Source: Kovacikia minuta CCNUW1
Lineage (GTDB): Bacteria; Cyanobacteriota; Cyanobacteriia; Leptolyngbyales; Leptolyngbyaceae
Length of the DNA: 64,000 bases
Direction: 5' to 3'
NCBI RefSeq assembly: GCF_020091585.1
Contig: NZ_CP083582.1
Span: 4,908,536-4,972,535 of the forward strand
The translations under genes were made by a program, and so were the position numbers. This document shows, piece by piece, positions 40,008-49,098 of this stretch. Position 1 is the stretch's first letter; every line of letters starts with the position of its first letter. The notes beneath the pieces were generated by a model. It had not been told where the DNA came from. It was given only the letters and a program-made list of their open reading frames with translations, and made no database searches.

Positions 40008-40418
40008 CTATTCCCCCTTGTCCTCCAGATCAGATGGGTTCAAGCTAATATTCCAGAGGTCGTCCAGCCGTCCGGCACCAATGGCTAAACTACCTGTCAA
40101 TCCTTCATCAAAATTAAGTCCAATCCCCAGCGATCGCCCCAGAGGAAGTTGCCCTGCTCTGCCGTAACCCAGAATTTTATTGGGGTCGGCGATCCGTTTC
40201 TGGTTGAGCCGCAGCATCAGTTGACCCCCATTGGCAAAATAGATCGTTGCCAAATTTTGCTTGAACTGCACCTGGGCATCATAAACGCCTCCCGTCTTAA
40301 ACGAGTAAACTCTGGCGGGTAGCTTTCTGCCATCAATATTTTTTCCCTGATAATCAACCGCAAAGGCAGGATTTGCCAGCAGGAGCAGAGCTGATACGGT
40401 TAAATTGAATGCTTTCAT
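40008..40418 (-). CDS. Secreted hypothetical protein
   Basis: 136 residues with a clear signal peptide (MKAFNLTVSALLLLANPAFA, cleavage after AFA). The mature part is beta-rich, with ATIYFANGGQLMLRLNQKRI, RSLGIGLNFDEGLTGSLAIG and an acidic end. No family was recognised. It probably resides in the periplasm. Confidence 0.65.
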   Translation of the reverse strand: MKAFNLTVSALLLLANPAFAVDYQGKNIDGRKLPARVYSFKTGGVYDAQVQFKQNLATIYFANGGQLMLRLNQKRIADPNKILGYGRAGQLPLGRSLGIGLNFDEGLTGSLAIGAGRLDDLWNISLNPSDLEDKGE

Positions 40419-41074
40419 CGCTCAGGGGGGTAGGGCTAGGTGTCAGGTCGATAGCCAGAAAAATTCTTCTGGTTGACCAACTCTCGATGCAGCAGCGTTG
40501 CCCTTTTCAAGACTGGCAGACGTTCCATAAAGTTCCCGTCCCAAACGTTGCCAGAAGGGCTTCTTGATGAACTGGAAGCGCCAAACGGTGAAGAAATTGG
40601 CAACTCGCCAGCTTCTCAACTGGTTGCTTCAACCTGAGCATAAATATTTTAGCCAGATAGTGGGGGTGTTGGGTTTCGCAGACTCAACCCAACCTACAAA
40701 AGTCGATGTTATTTAATTCTTGTTGCTGAGCATAAATATTTTAGTCAGGCAGTTCAGATTTATTATCAATTATGCCACCCCAGTCTACCTCCGCAGGCTA
40801 GATCTAACTACGGCGATTCGGTAATCGACCGATTTCAAAAAACTTGCAGCACAGGTATTGAACCGCTGAACGTACCTGAAAGCATTGCTTTTAGCAGTGG
40901 TTGCCAACGGAATATACTTGACAAGGATCTCGATTTATCTTAATTTCCTTATTGAAAAAGACTATCAATACGGGTGGTTGCCGTTTTCTTCCAGTTGGAA
41001 AGTTTTCTTCTGCTGGCAGGAAAGTTTCGATCGCCCAAAATCGCGGATAGCAAACAGCAAAGGAATTGACAGAT
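40419..41074. other. 650-bp region upstream of the iron-binding protein gene
   Basis: It contains two direct copies of GAGCATAAATATTTTAG(C/T)CAG at about 40638 and 40731, 93 bp apart, and a probable promoter near 40918. No gene was seen in the rest. Confidence 0.45.
40918..40970 (+). promoter_or_regulatory. Candidate promoter and dyad operator of the iron-binding protein gene
   Basis: TTGACA at 40918-40923, 17 bp spacer, TAATTT at 40941-40946. Immediately after comes the dyad TATTGA (40950-40955) N9 TCAATA (40965-40970), a size and AT content that would suit a Fur-type repressor. The link to iron regulation is inferred from the downstream genes. Confidence 0.35.
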
Positions 41075-42130
41075 ATGACCATTTCTCGGCGTGTTTTCCT
41101 GGCGTCTGGTGCGGCAGTGGCAGCCGTTACTGTAAATCAGCTCAGTCGAACCCGTGTTAGCGTGGCACAGTCCAATCGGGTACTGAATCTGTACTCTGCC
41201 CGTCATTACGATACCGACACGGCTCTCTACGAAAGCTTCACGCAAAAAACCGGGATTAAGATTAATCTGGTTGAAGCAGAAGCCGACAAGTTAATTGAGC
41301 GGATCAAAAGCGAAGGGGCAAACAGCCCTGCTGATGTGTTAATTACGGTCGATGCAGGACGACTGTGGCGAGCGCAGGACGCTGGAATTCTGCAACCCGT
41401 TTCTTCTAAGATTTTGCAGACCGAAATTCCCGCCAGTTACCGGGAACCGGGGGGGCATTGGTTTGGGTTTTCCAAACGGGCACGGGTGATTGTTTACAAC
41501 AAAGACAAGGTGAAACCATCCGATCTTTCGACCTACGAAGATCTAGCAAGTCCAACCTGGAAAGGTCGCCTGATTTCCCGGTCTTCCAATAGCATCTACA
41601 ACCAGTCCCTCACCGGGGCGCTTCTGGCAGCCTACGGAGACAAAAAGACCGAAGACTGGGCAAAGGGATTAGTGACTAACTTTGCCCGCAAGCCAGAGGG
41701 GAACGATACGGCTCAGATTAAAGCAGTGGCAGCAGGCGCAGCAGATGTGACCTTCGTGAATACCTATTACGTTGTGCGCCTGGCGAAGTCGAACAAGCCG
41801 GAAGACCAGGAAGTGGCTGCTAAAGTGGGAGTGTTCTTCCCCAACCAGAAGGATCGGGGTACCCACGTCAACATTAGTGGGGGCGGTGTGGTGAAGACTG
41901 CTAAAAACCCGGAAGCGGCGACTCAGTTTCTAGAACACTTGATGAGTCCAGAGGCGCAGGAGATCTTTGCTAAGGGCAATAATGAATACCCGATGTTGAA
42001 GACGGCTGCGATCGACCCCATGCTTGCCAGCTACGGTAAGGGCTTTAAGGAAGACACGCTGAATGCTGCCGTGTTTGGTAAAAATAACCTGGTGGCACTG
42101 CAAATTATGGATCGGGCAGGTTGGGCATAG
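41075..42130 (+). CDS. futA: Fe(III) ABC transporter substrate-binding protein (FutA/IdiA type)
   Basis: About 351 residues from ATG 41075. The N-terminus SRRVFLASGAAVAAVT is a twin-arginine signal, so the protein is exported folded. Family markers are VLNLYSARHYDTDTALYESF, EAEADKLIERIKSEGANSPADVLITVDAGRLWRA, GHWFGFSKRARVIVYN, TFVNTYYVVR with tyrosines typical of iron coordination, and GTHVNISGGGVVKTAKNPEAA. FutA binds ferric iron in the periplasm or stabilises photosystem II under iron stress. The permease and ATPase are not adjacent. An iron-uptake porin gene follows 350 bp later. Confidence 0.92.
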   Translation: MTISRRVFLASGAAVAAVTVNQLSRTRVSVAQSNRVLNLYSARHYDTDTALYESFTQKTGIKINLVEAEADKLIERIKSEGANSPADVLITVDAGRLWRAQDAGILQPVSSKILQTEIPASYREPGGHWFGFSKRARVIVYNKDKVKPSDLSTYEDLASPTWKGRLISRSSNSIYNQSLTGALLAAYGDKKTEDWAKGLVTNFARKPEGNDTAQIKAVAAGAADVTFVNTYYVVRLAKSNKPEDQEVAAKVGVFFPNQKDRGTHVNISGGGVVKTAKNPEAATQFLEHLMSPEAQEIFAKGNNEYPMLKTAAIDPMLASYGKGFKEDTLNAAVFGKNNLVALQIMDRAGWA

Positions 42131-42475
42131 GGTTTAAGCAGGTGTTAGGTGTTAGATGTCAGGTGTATGGCGAACAGCGAACAGCGAACAGCTATTAGCT
42201 AATCCCTGGAAACTTCTCACAATTCAAAGAGGATTGTTATATAGTCTTCATGGATTAAAAATTGAGTAGGTGGTGGGTGTAGGATTCAGCTCTTCGTCTT
42301 TAGGAATGGGAAGTAAATAAAGTCGGGTCGTAGGGGCGGGTTTGACTAAGATTTGCTGACGATTGGTAAATCTCTTGGCAAAACCCGCCCGTACAAAACC
42401 CGGAGGTTATTTAATCCACGATCCTTAGGGGCTGTAAAGAAACTCTGCTGATTCTGCCCCTACCCAGCTCCTGCG
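42131..42475. other. futA-porin intergenic region with an inverted repeat
   Basis: The interval holds (GAACAGC)n units near 42170-42195 and the dispersed inverted repeat GTAGGGGCGGGTTTG (42330-42344) with GCAAAACCCGCCCGTAC (42378-42393), a relative of the one at 16272. No gene was seen. Confidence 0.6.
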
Positions 42476-44294
42476 ATGACAGCAAATTGCGTGAGAAGAA
42501 GCAGCATGCCTAAACGTCCTTTCATCTGCCTTGCCGATCGACCTTCAACGCGAATCCAACCATCATCTAAACCCACACCCCACTCCCCACTCCCCGCACG
42601 AGTAACCGTCGCCCTGTTGCTTGCCCTTACGGGGGGAACGATCGCCCTGCCTGCGATCGCCGCAGAATTGGAGCCACCTGCGGAGCGTGGAACCCCCCTT
42701 GAAACAACTACCACCAGCCCCAGTGGCATGGACCAGGTCACCTCGGTTTCCCAGCTAACCGATGTCAAACCAACTGATTGGGCGTTTCAAGCTTTGCAAT
42801 CCCTTGTCGAACGATACGGCTGTATCGTGGGCTATCCCGACAAAACCTTCCGGGGCGATCGGGCACTCAGCCGCTATGAATTTGCTGCGGGTGTAAACGC
42901 TTGCTTAGACCGGATCAATGAACTGTTAGCGGCTGCAACCGCCGATCTGATTAGGAAGGAGGATTTAGCAACGGCTCAAAAGCTTCAGGAGGAGTTTGCT
43001 TCTGAGCTGGTGGTCTTGCGCGGCCGAGTCAACGCCCTGGAAGCACGGACAGCGCTCCTGGAAAAACAGCAATTTTCTACGACCACGAAGTTATCAGGAG
43101 AAGTCATCCTGTCTAGAAGTCAGGCGTTGGGCGGGCGAGATGTGACAGGCTTTGGTCGGGTTCCCGCAAATGTTAGAGAAGCGGGCGGGAAAGGGGTTGC
43201 TCAAAACCGGGTGCGGCTCAATTTTCTGACCAGCTTTTCTGGCAGGGATTTGTTGACCACCCGACTAGAAGCTGGAAATGCCATTCCGAGCCTGGCATCG
43301 GGGGGCGCTACGGGGGGAGCAAATTCAGCTTATCTGCTGTTCTCCAACGAAGGACGGTTGGCTTACGACAACTCTAGCGTGGCAAACTCCGATAATTCTG
43401 TGGATATTGGTCTGCTGAGTTATCGCTTTCCCATTGGTGAAAATTTTATTTTTAACGTCTTTGCCGCAGGCGGTTCCCACTTCTACTACGCTGATACGGT
43501 TAATCCCTATCTGGATGACCAGGATGGGGGCAGTGGTGCCCTTTCTCGCTTTGGTCAGCGCAACCCCCTCCTACGGCATTGGGGGGAATGGGGCAGGCGT
43601 GGGGATCACGCTTAAACTGGGTGAGATTTTCCGGGTTGAGGGAGGCTATCTGGCAAATCGGGCGAGCAACCCAGGGGAGGATTCGGGGTTGTTTAATGGC
43701 AACTACTCCGCTCTGGGTCAGCTTGTGATTCAACCCTGGGAAAGGTTGAAGCTGGGGCTAACGTTTGTGCATGCCTACGATCGATCGGGTGAGTTCCGCT
43801 ATGGAGGCTTGGGAACGGCAACGGGAACCTTTTTGGGTAATTTGCTCCCCGGTTCCCAGGGTTTGGCACCGACCTTTCCCCCCAACCGTCCGATCGCCAG
43901 CAACTCCTATGGGGTCGAAGCTTCCTTCCAAATTAACGAGGGGATCGTGCTTGGAGGGTGGGCAGGGCTGACCAAAGCCCGTTTAATTGGTTATGGAGAT
44001 GCCGACATCTGGAACTTTGCTGGCACACTGACCTTTCCCGATTTATTGAAACGGGGCAGTGTGGCTGCCATCATTGTGGGGACAGAACCCACCTTAACGG
44101 GGGTGCGATCGGGAGGCAGCCAGCGATCGGTGCCGGACAATGATTATGCGCTGCATATTGAGGCGTTCTACAAATTTGCCTTTACCGATAGCCTCTCCAT
44201 AACGCCGGGGATCATCTGGTTGCCAGCATTAAATCAAAACAGCGAGAACAATGATGTGTTCATTGGCGTCTTGAGAACTACATTCACGTTTTGA
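42476..44294 (+). CDS. SLH-domain iron-uptake porin (OprB/Som family, frameshifted)
   Basis: About 600 residues over two frames. The first has a signal peptide region (RVTVALLLALTGGTIALPAIAAE), an SLH domain (VKPTDWAFQALQSLVERYGC and GYPDKTFRGDRALSRYEFAA) that binds peptidoglycan, a coiled-coil linker, and the start of the beta barrel. The second continues the barrel, with LKLGEIFRVEGGYLANRASNPGEDSGLFNG, and ends in the outer-membrane sorting phenylalanine TTFTF. Deleting one C in the five-C run at 43564-43568 gives RNPSYGIGGNGAGVG. Cyanobacterial porins of this type carry iron and small solutes across the outer membrane; location beside futA supports a shared iron role. Confidence 0.9.
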
Positions 44295-44369
44295 TCAGGG
44301 ACTTGCACCGTCGCATCACAATGGGGGAAACTGACGCTAATCCTTCCCCCTCTTTTCAGAACGCTGTCC

Positions 44370-46157
44370 ATGCAATCACATCACTCCCAACGTCGAACCA
44401 AAATTGTTGCTACGGTTGGTCCTGCTACCAGTAGTCCAGAGGTTCTCCGCGCTTTAATTGAAGCGGGTGCAACAACTTTCCGCTTGAACTTCTCCCACGG
44501 CACCCATGATGACCACCAACGCAGTATTCGCCTGATTCGACAAATCTCGTTTGAACTTAACCAGCCCGTGGGCATTTTGCAGGATCTTCAGGGTCCCAAG
44601 ATTCGCCTCGGTCGGTTTGAGAATGGGTCGATTATTCTCAATAAGGGCGATCGCTTCATTCTCACCAGCAAGCCGGTCACGGGCACCCAGGAAATCAGTT
44701 CCATCACCTACGAACCACTGGCGGACGAAGTGCCAGAAGGATCGGTGATTTTGCTGGATGATGGTCGGGTCGAAATGTTTGTCGAGAAGGTCGATCGGGT
44801 CGCGCGGGAACTCCACTGTGTGACCGTAGTGGGCGGGCCACTTTCCAATAACAAAGGGGTTAATTTTCCGGGGGTTTACCTGTCCATCAAAGCTCTGACC
44901 GATAAGGACAAAAAAGACCTGATGTTTGGGCTGGATCAGGGGGTGGATTGGGTCGCCCTGAGTTTTGTGCGCAATCCCCAGGATGTTTTAGAAATCAAAG
45001 AACTGATCTCCAGTGCGGGCAAAAATGTGCCGGTGATCGTCAAGATTGAGAAGCATGAGGCGATCGAGGAAATGGAGGCCATTCTATCCATTAGCGATGG
45101 GGCAATGGTGGCACGGGGGGATCTGGGGGTCGAACTGCCCGCGGAAGATGTGCCCATCTTGCAAAAACGCCTGATTGCAACTGCTAACCGCATGGGCATT
45201 CCCGTGATCACCGCCACCCAAATGTTAGACAGCATGGTGCATAGTCCCCGCCCCACCCGTGCCGAAATCTCTGACGTTGCCAACGCCATCCTGGATGGCA
45301 CCGATGCTGTGATGCTGTCGAATGAGACCGCGGTGGGCAAATTTCCGGTGGAAGCGGTGGCAACCATGGCACGAATTGCCGTGCGGATTGAGCAGGAGAA
45401 GGCAAATCGGGCACTCGACGACACAGGGCGATCGATCCCGAATGCAATTAGCTGTGCTGTCCGCCAAATCGCGGAACAATTGGGTGCCGCTGCCATCATG
45501 ACCTTGACCAAAACAGGCGCAACCGCCCGCAACGTTTCCAAATTCCGTCCCAAAAAACCGATTCTGGCAGTCACCCCCCATGTGGATGTTGCCCGCCAGC
45601 TTCAACTGGTTTGGGGCGTCAAACCATTGCTGGTGCTGGATCTACCCTCCACTGGGCAGACCTTTCAGGCAGCCCTCAACGTTGCGCAGGAAAAAGAGCT
45701 ACTCCAGGAGGGAGACTTGATTGTAATGACCGCCGGAACGTTGCAGGGCGTGTCAGGATCAACGGATTTGATCAAAGTAGAAGTTGTTACAGCCGTTCGG
45801 GGCAAAGGGGTCGGCATCGGTCAGGGAGCCGTCAGCGGCAGAGCCAGGGTGATTCGGAGCAGTGTGGAGATGACCCATTTTAATCCAGGGGAAATCCTGG
45901 TGGCTCAGGAAACCAAGGCCGAGTTCATCGATGCGATCAAGAAAGCTGCCGGGATCATCACGGAAGACAGTAGCCTCAAAAGCCACTCTGCTGTGATCAG
46001 CCAACAGTTGCGCGTCCCAGCCATTATTGGGGTCAAAAACGCCACCTCCGTGATCCGCGATGGCGAAATCATCACCCTGGACATTCAACGTGGTGTGGTC
46101 TACTCCGGTGCGGCAACTTCGACCTCTGCGGAGACAAATGCGGTTTTGCCCGTGTGA
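44370..46157 (+). CDS. pyk: Pyruvate kinase with C-terminal PEP-utilising domain
   Basis: 595 residues, the long cyanobacterial type. RRTKIVATVGPATSSPEVLR opens the TIM barrel; NFSHGTHDDH, PVIVKIEKHEAIEEMEAILSISDGAMVARGDLGVELP, ITATQMLDSMVHSPRPTRAE and VANAILDGTDAVMLSNETA are the catalytic and metal-binding stretches. The C-terminal allosteric domain ends near 475, after which GQGAVSGRARVI and LKSHSAVISQQLRVPAIIGV form the PEP-mobile domain with its conserved histidine. It makes pyruvate and ATP from PEP and ADP in the last step of glycolysis. The gene ends with GTGTGA, overlapping the frame of the repeat protein that follows. Confidence 0.96.
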   Translation: MQSHHSQRRTKIVATVGPATSSPEVLRALIEAGATTFRLNFSHGTHDDHQRSIRLIRQISFELNQPVGILQDLQGPKIRLGRFENGSIILNKGDRFILTSKPVTGTQEISSITYEPLADEVPEGSVILLDDGRVEMFVEKVDRVARELHCVTVVGGPLSNNKGVNFPGVYLSIKALTDKDKKDLMFGLDQGVDWVALSFVRNPQDVLEIKELISSAGKNVPVIVKIEKHEAIEEMEAILSISDGAMVARGDLGVELPAEDVPILQKRLIATANRMGIPVITATQMLDSMVHSPRPTRAEISDVANAILDGTDAVMLSNETAVGKFPVEAVATMARIAVRIEQEKANRALDDTGRSIPNAISCAVRQIAEQLGAAAIMTLTKTGATARNVSKFRPKKPILAVTPHVDVARQLQLVWGVKPLLVLDLPSTGQTFQAALNVAQEKELLQEGDLIVMTAGTLQGVSGSTDLIKVEVVTAVRGKGVGIGQGAVSGRARVIRSSVEMTHFNPGEILVAQETKAEFIDAIKKAAGIITEDSSLKSHSAVISQQLRVPAIIGVKNATSVIRDGEIITLDIQRGVVYSGAATSTSAETNAVLPV

Positions 46158-46462
46158 GCGGTAGCAAAAAGCTGGACGATTTGATTGCTGAAGACGACAA
46201 TTGCAGTTCAGAGCTTGACGGTTGGAGCAATTTGCTCGACGTTCCGAGCTCAGAGCTACAACGTTGGAGCAAAAAGCTCAACGTTTCGAGTTCGGATGTC
46301 GAAGTTCCGAGTTCAGAGCTTGATGTTTCGGGTTCTGAGGTCGAAGTTCCGAGTTCAAAGCTCGACGTTTCGAGTTCTGAGGTCGAAGTTCCGACTTCGA
46401 AGGTCAAAGGATGGAATTTGGAGATGGAGCAAACCCCAACCCACCCCCGACCATGCCGCTAA
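46154..46462 (+). CDS. Short protein built of a 7-residue repeat (overlaps pyk stop)
   Basis: 102 residues, GTG start at 46154 overlapping the pyk stop (GTGTGA). Residues about 16-85 consist of ten 7-residue units such as VPSSELD, VSGSEVE, VPSSKLD and VSSSEVE; units alternate between VPSS and VSSS forms. The repeats are encoded by the 21-bp minisatellite below. Both strands are open because the period is a multiple of three, so coding is not certain. The coupled start and the conserved VxSSxV/LE/D pattern, with synonymous third-position differences between units, favour the plus frame. Function is unknown. Confidence 0.5.
   Translation: MSGSKKLDDLIAEDDNCSSELDGWSNLLDVPSSELQRWSKKLNVSSSDVEVPSSELDVSGSEVEVPSSKLDVSSSEVEVPTSKVKGWNLEMEQTPTHPRPCR
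46199..46408 (+). repeat. 21-bp tandem repeat, ten units (coding minisatellite)
   Basis: Units are GTTCCGAGTTCAGAGCTTGA(T) and GTTTCGAGTTCTGAGGTCGA(A) types, all in phase, with the first two units more diverged. The last unit ends at GGTCAAA. The repeat is directly downstream of pyk. Confidence 0.88.
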
Positions 46463-46592
46463 AGTCCTGATTGCCCTGCATCGAATTACGATTTGAGTTC
46501 AATCAGAGGCGATCGCTGGAAAACCCAGACCCGCGATCGCTCCACTCATCCCCCAACACCTACCACCTACCACCTACCACCTACCACCTAAT
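46463..46592. repeat. Spacer with STRR (TACCACC)n
   Basis: Five copies of a CCTACCA-type heptamer lie at about 46558-46588, next to HIP1 sites. No gene. Confidence 0.7.
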
Positions 46593-47111
46593 TCACCCCT
46601 CCGAATCGTGAATCACCAGGGTAAACACATTGTGGTTGTCCTCTCTGCGGTAGCTGCATTCATCCACATAACTGCGAATTAGGTGAATTCCCAAACCGCC
46701 CTCCGTCGCTTCCTCCAGGCTATTGGGTAAAACCACTGCTGGATGTTGCAGGGGATTGAAGGGGCGTCCACCATCCTTCAGTTCAATGGTGGCGGTGTTC
46801 TCTAAGTAGTCGAGCAACACGACAATCTCATGCTCTGCATCATCGTCATAGGCATAGTCAATGATGTTAGTGATTGCTTCTGCTAACGTAATTTCCAGCC
46901 GAAAGGCAGTGTTTGCAGACAGTTGAAGTTGGTTGGCAAGCTGATTGATCCAATCAGTTAGTGTGTTCAATTCATTTGGGCTGTTTTTCAACACCAGCTG
47001 GTACGATTCAGGCTCAACCGTCTGGACGATCGCAGCGGATGCATCCATCTCGGCTCCAAAATCAGCATTCTGTTCACTTTGGTGCACAGTCACCATGCTG
47101 TTAAATCTCAT
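46593..47111 (-). CDS. Anti-sigma regulatory factor (RsbW/SpoIIAB-type serine kinase)
   Basis: 172 residues; a start at 47111 or 47096 (second methionine) is possible. The GHKL ATPase fold is seen in LEITLAEAITNIIDYAYDDD (N box), TIELKDGGRPFNP (G1) and EEATEGGLGIHLIRSYVDE (G2). Such proteins phosphorylate a STAS antagonist and hold a partner inactive. It diverges from the phosphatase gene at 47308, and a STAS antagonist follows at 48658, so the three form a partner-switching set. The N-terminal 45 residues are variable. Confidence 0.9.
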   Translation of the reverse strand: MRFNSMVTVHQSEQNADFGAEMDASAAIVQTVEPESYQLVLKNSPNELNTLTDWINQLANQLQLSANTAFRLEITLAEAITNIIDYAYDDDAEHEIVVLLDYLENTATIELKDGGRPFNPLQHPAVVLPNSLEEATEGGLGIHLIRSYVDECSYRREDNHNVFTLVIHDSEG

Positions 47112-47307
47112 TACTAAGTCATCATTGGCACGCTGAGTCGTGCCAATTTTCAGTATATTAAGCTAACCCGCTAAAAACCTCTGAATCAGACAATACATTA
47201 CCGCAAGCCAAACAAGCTCAACAACTAAACTTTCTGACCGCTCGCGTCAGTACTCAAATCTCTTTCCCCCGCACCCTCCACTCCACACCCCATCTTCTCG
47301 CCAAATT

Positions 47308-48519
47308 GTGGTTATGAAAATTGAGATCAAGATATTCATTTTGCTCTCAGCTATTGCTCTGATAGCGTTCGTCGTGGGCAAATACAATTCCTTCACCCCG
47401 TTGGGTTTGGCAGGACTGATGATACTGGCAGCAGGTGTTGCCCATTTCTTTGCCCAAATGATTACGCAACCGTTGCAAGAACTGACCGAACGGGCAAATT
47501 GGCTGTCGCAACATCAGGATTTGGACTCGCCTCGCTGGTCACATTCCCAAGACTTTGCCACGATCGCCCAGCACCGACCGGATGAAATTGGCGAACTGGT
47601 TTCTGCCTTTCAGCAAATGGAAATTGAACTGGAACGGTCGATCGATCGCTTTAAACAAACCACTTCTGCAAAAGAACGGATGGAAAGGGAATTGCAGATT
47701 GGTCGAGAGATTCAGATGAATATGCTGACGATCGGGTCTTCAGCCTTCCCTAAACACAAAGACTTAGAAATATATGCAACATTAAAACCCGCCTACGAAG
47801 TCGGGGGCGACTTCTACGACTTTTATTTCTGGCGTGAGCATCTGTCTTACTTATTTGAAGAAAACCGCTTTTGTTTCTGTGTTGGAGACGTGTCCGGCAA
47901 AGGCGTTCCCGCAGCCCTGTTTATGGCCGTAATCAAGACGTTAATTAAATCTCAGGCTTTTATTGACCTGTCGCCAGCAAATATTTTGACCCATGTAAAT
48001 GAAGTCATCAGTGCCGATAATCCGGTCTGCATGTTTGTAACCCTCTTTTTTGGAGTCCTTAACCTGAGCGATGGCGAACTAATTTATACCAATGCAGGAC
48101 ATAATCCCCCCTATATTCGGCGGCAGGATGGTTCATTGGAACCGCTCGATCAGGGGCACGGTCCTGCCCTGGGTATTTTAGAAGGTCTGGTTTACCAGGA
48201 ATGCAAAACCACCCTGGGAACGGGCGATATTTTGATCACTTATACCGATGGGGTGACAGAAGCCATGGATTCAGAGCGGCATCTTTTTTCGGATGAACGC
48301 CTGATCAAGCTGCTAAAGTCCGGTCAGTATAACTCCGCCAGAGAAGCGATTAACCTCACAACAGAAGCGGTCAGGATGTTCCAGGGAGAGGCAGAACAGG
48401 CGGATGATCTGACCATGCTTGCCCTTCAGTTTTTAGGACAGCCCACCTCCAGGGGTAAACCGTCGGATCTTTCCATTAGTGATGAAGCCTTGTCTTCGTT
48501 GCGCGAACAGTGGAAATAA
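47308..48519 (+). CDS. HAMP-SpoIIE/PP2C-type serine phosphatase
   Basis: 403 residues (GTG 47308; an ATG two codons later at 47314 is equally likely). Two membrane helices lie at about 4-50 (FILLSAIALIAFVVG and GLAGLMILAAGVAHFFAQM). They are followed by a HAMP linker (ITQPLQELTERANWL, RPDEIGELVSAFQQME), a short coiled coil, and the PP2C_SIG domain: EVGGDFYDFY, CVGDVSGKGVPAALFMAV, GELIYTNAGHNPPYI, ILITYTDGVTEAMD and ADDLTMLALQF, with the metal-binding aspartates intact. It would dephosphorylate the STAS antagonist and so release or capture the anti-sigma factor. It sits at the plasma membrane and could respond to membrane state. Confidence 0.92.
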   Translation: MVMKIEIKIFILLSAIALIAFVVGKYNSFTPLGLAGLMILAAGVAHFFAQMITQPLQELTERANWLSQHQDLDSPRWSHSQDFATIAQHRPDEIGELVSAFQQMEIELERSIDRFKQTTSAKERMERELQIGREIQMNMLTIGSSAFPKHKDLEIYATLKPAYEVGGDFYDFYFWREHLSYLFEENRFCFCVGDVSGKGVPAALFMAVIKTLIKSQAFIDLSPANILTHVNEVISADNPVCMFVTLFFGVLNLSDGELIYTNAGHNPPYIRRQDGSLEPLDQGHGPALGILEGLVYQECKTTLGTGDILITYTDGVTEAMDSERHLFSDERLIKLLKSGQYNSAREAINLTTEAVRMFQGEAEQADDLTMLALQFLGQPTSRGKPSDLSISDEALSSLREQWK

Positions 48520-48657
48520 TCCGAAGTTTCTTTCATAGAAAAAATATGAAGTTTTCAGCAATATTTCCACTTCAAGGGTTAATATGCAAAGGTTTCATTA
48601 GCGGTTCCCGTTGATGGAAAATCGCTGCTGCCAGGGGAAAGAGGAAAGGAGTATTTA

Positions 48658-48990
48658 ATGAAAATTAGCACTCGCAAGGCTTACGATGTGCTGGTGGTTG
48701 ATATGGAAGGTCGGTTGGATTCCTCGACCTCAGGTTACGCCTACGAGGAATTGGTACGAATCGCAAACGGTGACGATAAACAGGTATTAATTAACCTGGA
48801 AAAGCTTGAGTTTATTACCAGCGCAGGTCTGCGATCGTTGCTCGTTGCCGCCAAACTGCTTCAGAATGCTGGAGGACAATTTAAACTTTGTAGTGCCAAC
48901 GCTCCTGTCAAGCAGGTGTTAGAAACCTCTGGATTCAATAGTTTATTGCGTCTCTGCCCAACCGAGTCTGAGGCGATTAAGGGTTTTTAA
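48658..48990 (+). CDS. STAS-domain anti-sigma factor antagonist
   Basis: 110 residues with the SpoIIAA fold; S55 in LEKLEFITSAGLRSLLVAAKL is the phosphorylation site. It is preceded by AGGAAAGGAG (48640-48650), a good ribosome site. It lies about 140 bp downstream of the phosphatase and completes the kinase/phosphatase/antagonist triad. It is distinct from the STAS protein at 15119. Confidence 0.93.
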   Translation: MKISTRKAYDVLVVDMEGRLDSSTSGYAYEELVRIANGDDKQVLINLEKLEFITSAGLRSLLVAAKLLQNAGGQFKLCSANAPVKQVLETSGFNSLLRLCPTESEAIKGF

Positions 48991-49098
48991 GAAAGATGAA
49001 ATGAAGGAGAAAGGTTGGGGGATGAAGGGTAAAGAACAAAAAATGTCTCCCATTCCTCCCTCCCCATCCCATTCCATCCATCTCCTCGCTCTCAGTTC
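48991..49098. other. Spacer between STAS and murA
   Basis: CTCCCATTCCTCCCTCCCC-like low complexity. No gene. Confidence 0.4.

Noticed and set aside
46072-46407. Open reading frame on the minus strand across the 21-bp repeat (SELGTSTSELETS-type protein)
   Set aside because: A period of 21 bp keeps all frames open when one is open. This frame runs antisense through the end of pyk, which is surely coding on the plus strand.
46199-46408. CRISPR-like array
   Set aside because: Units are contiguous 21-bp repeats with no spacers and encode a protein repeat.
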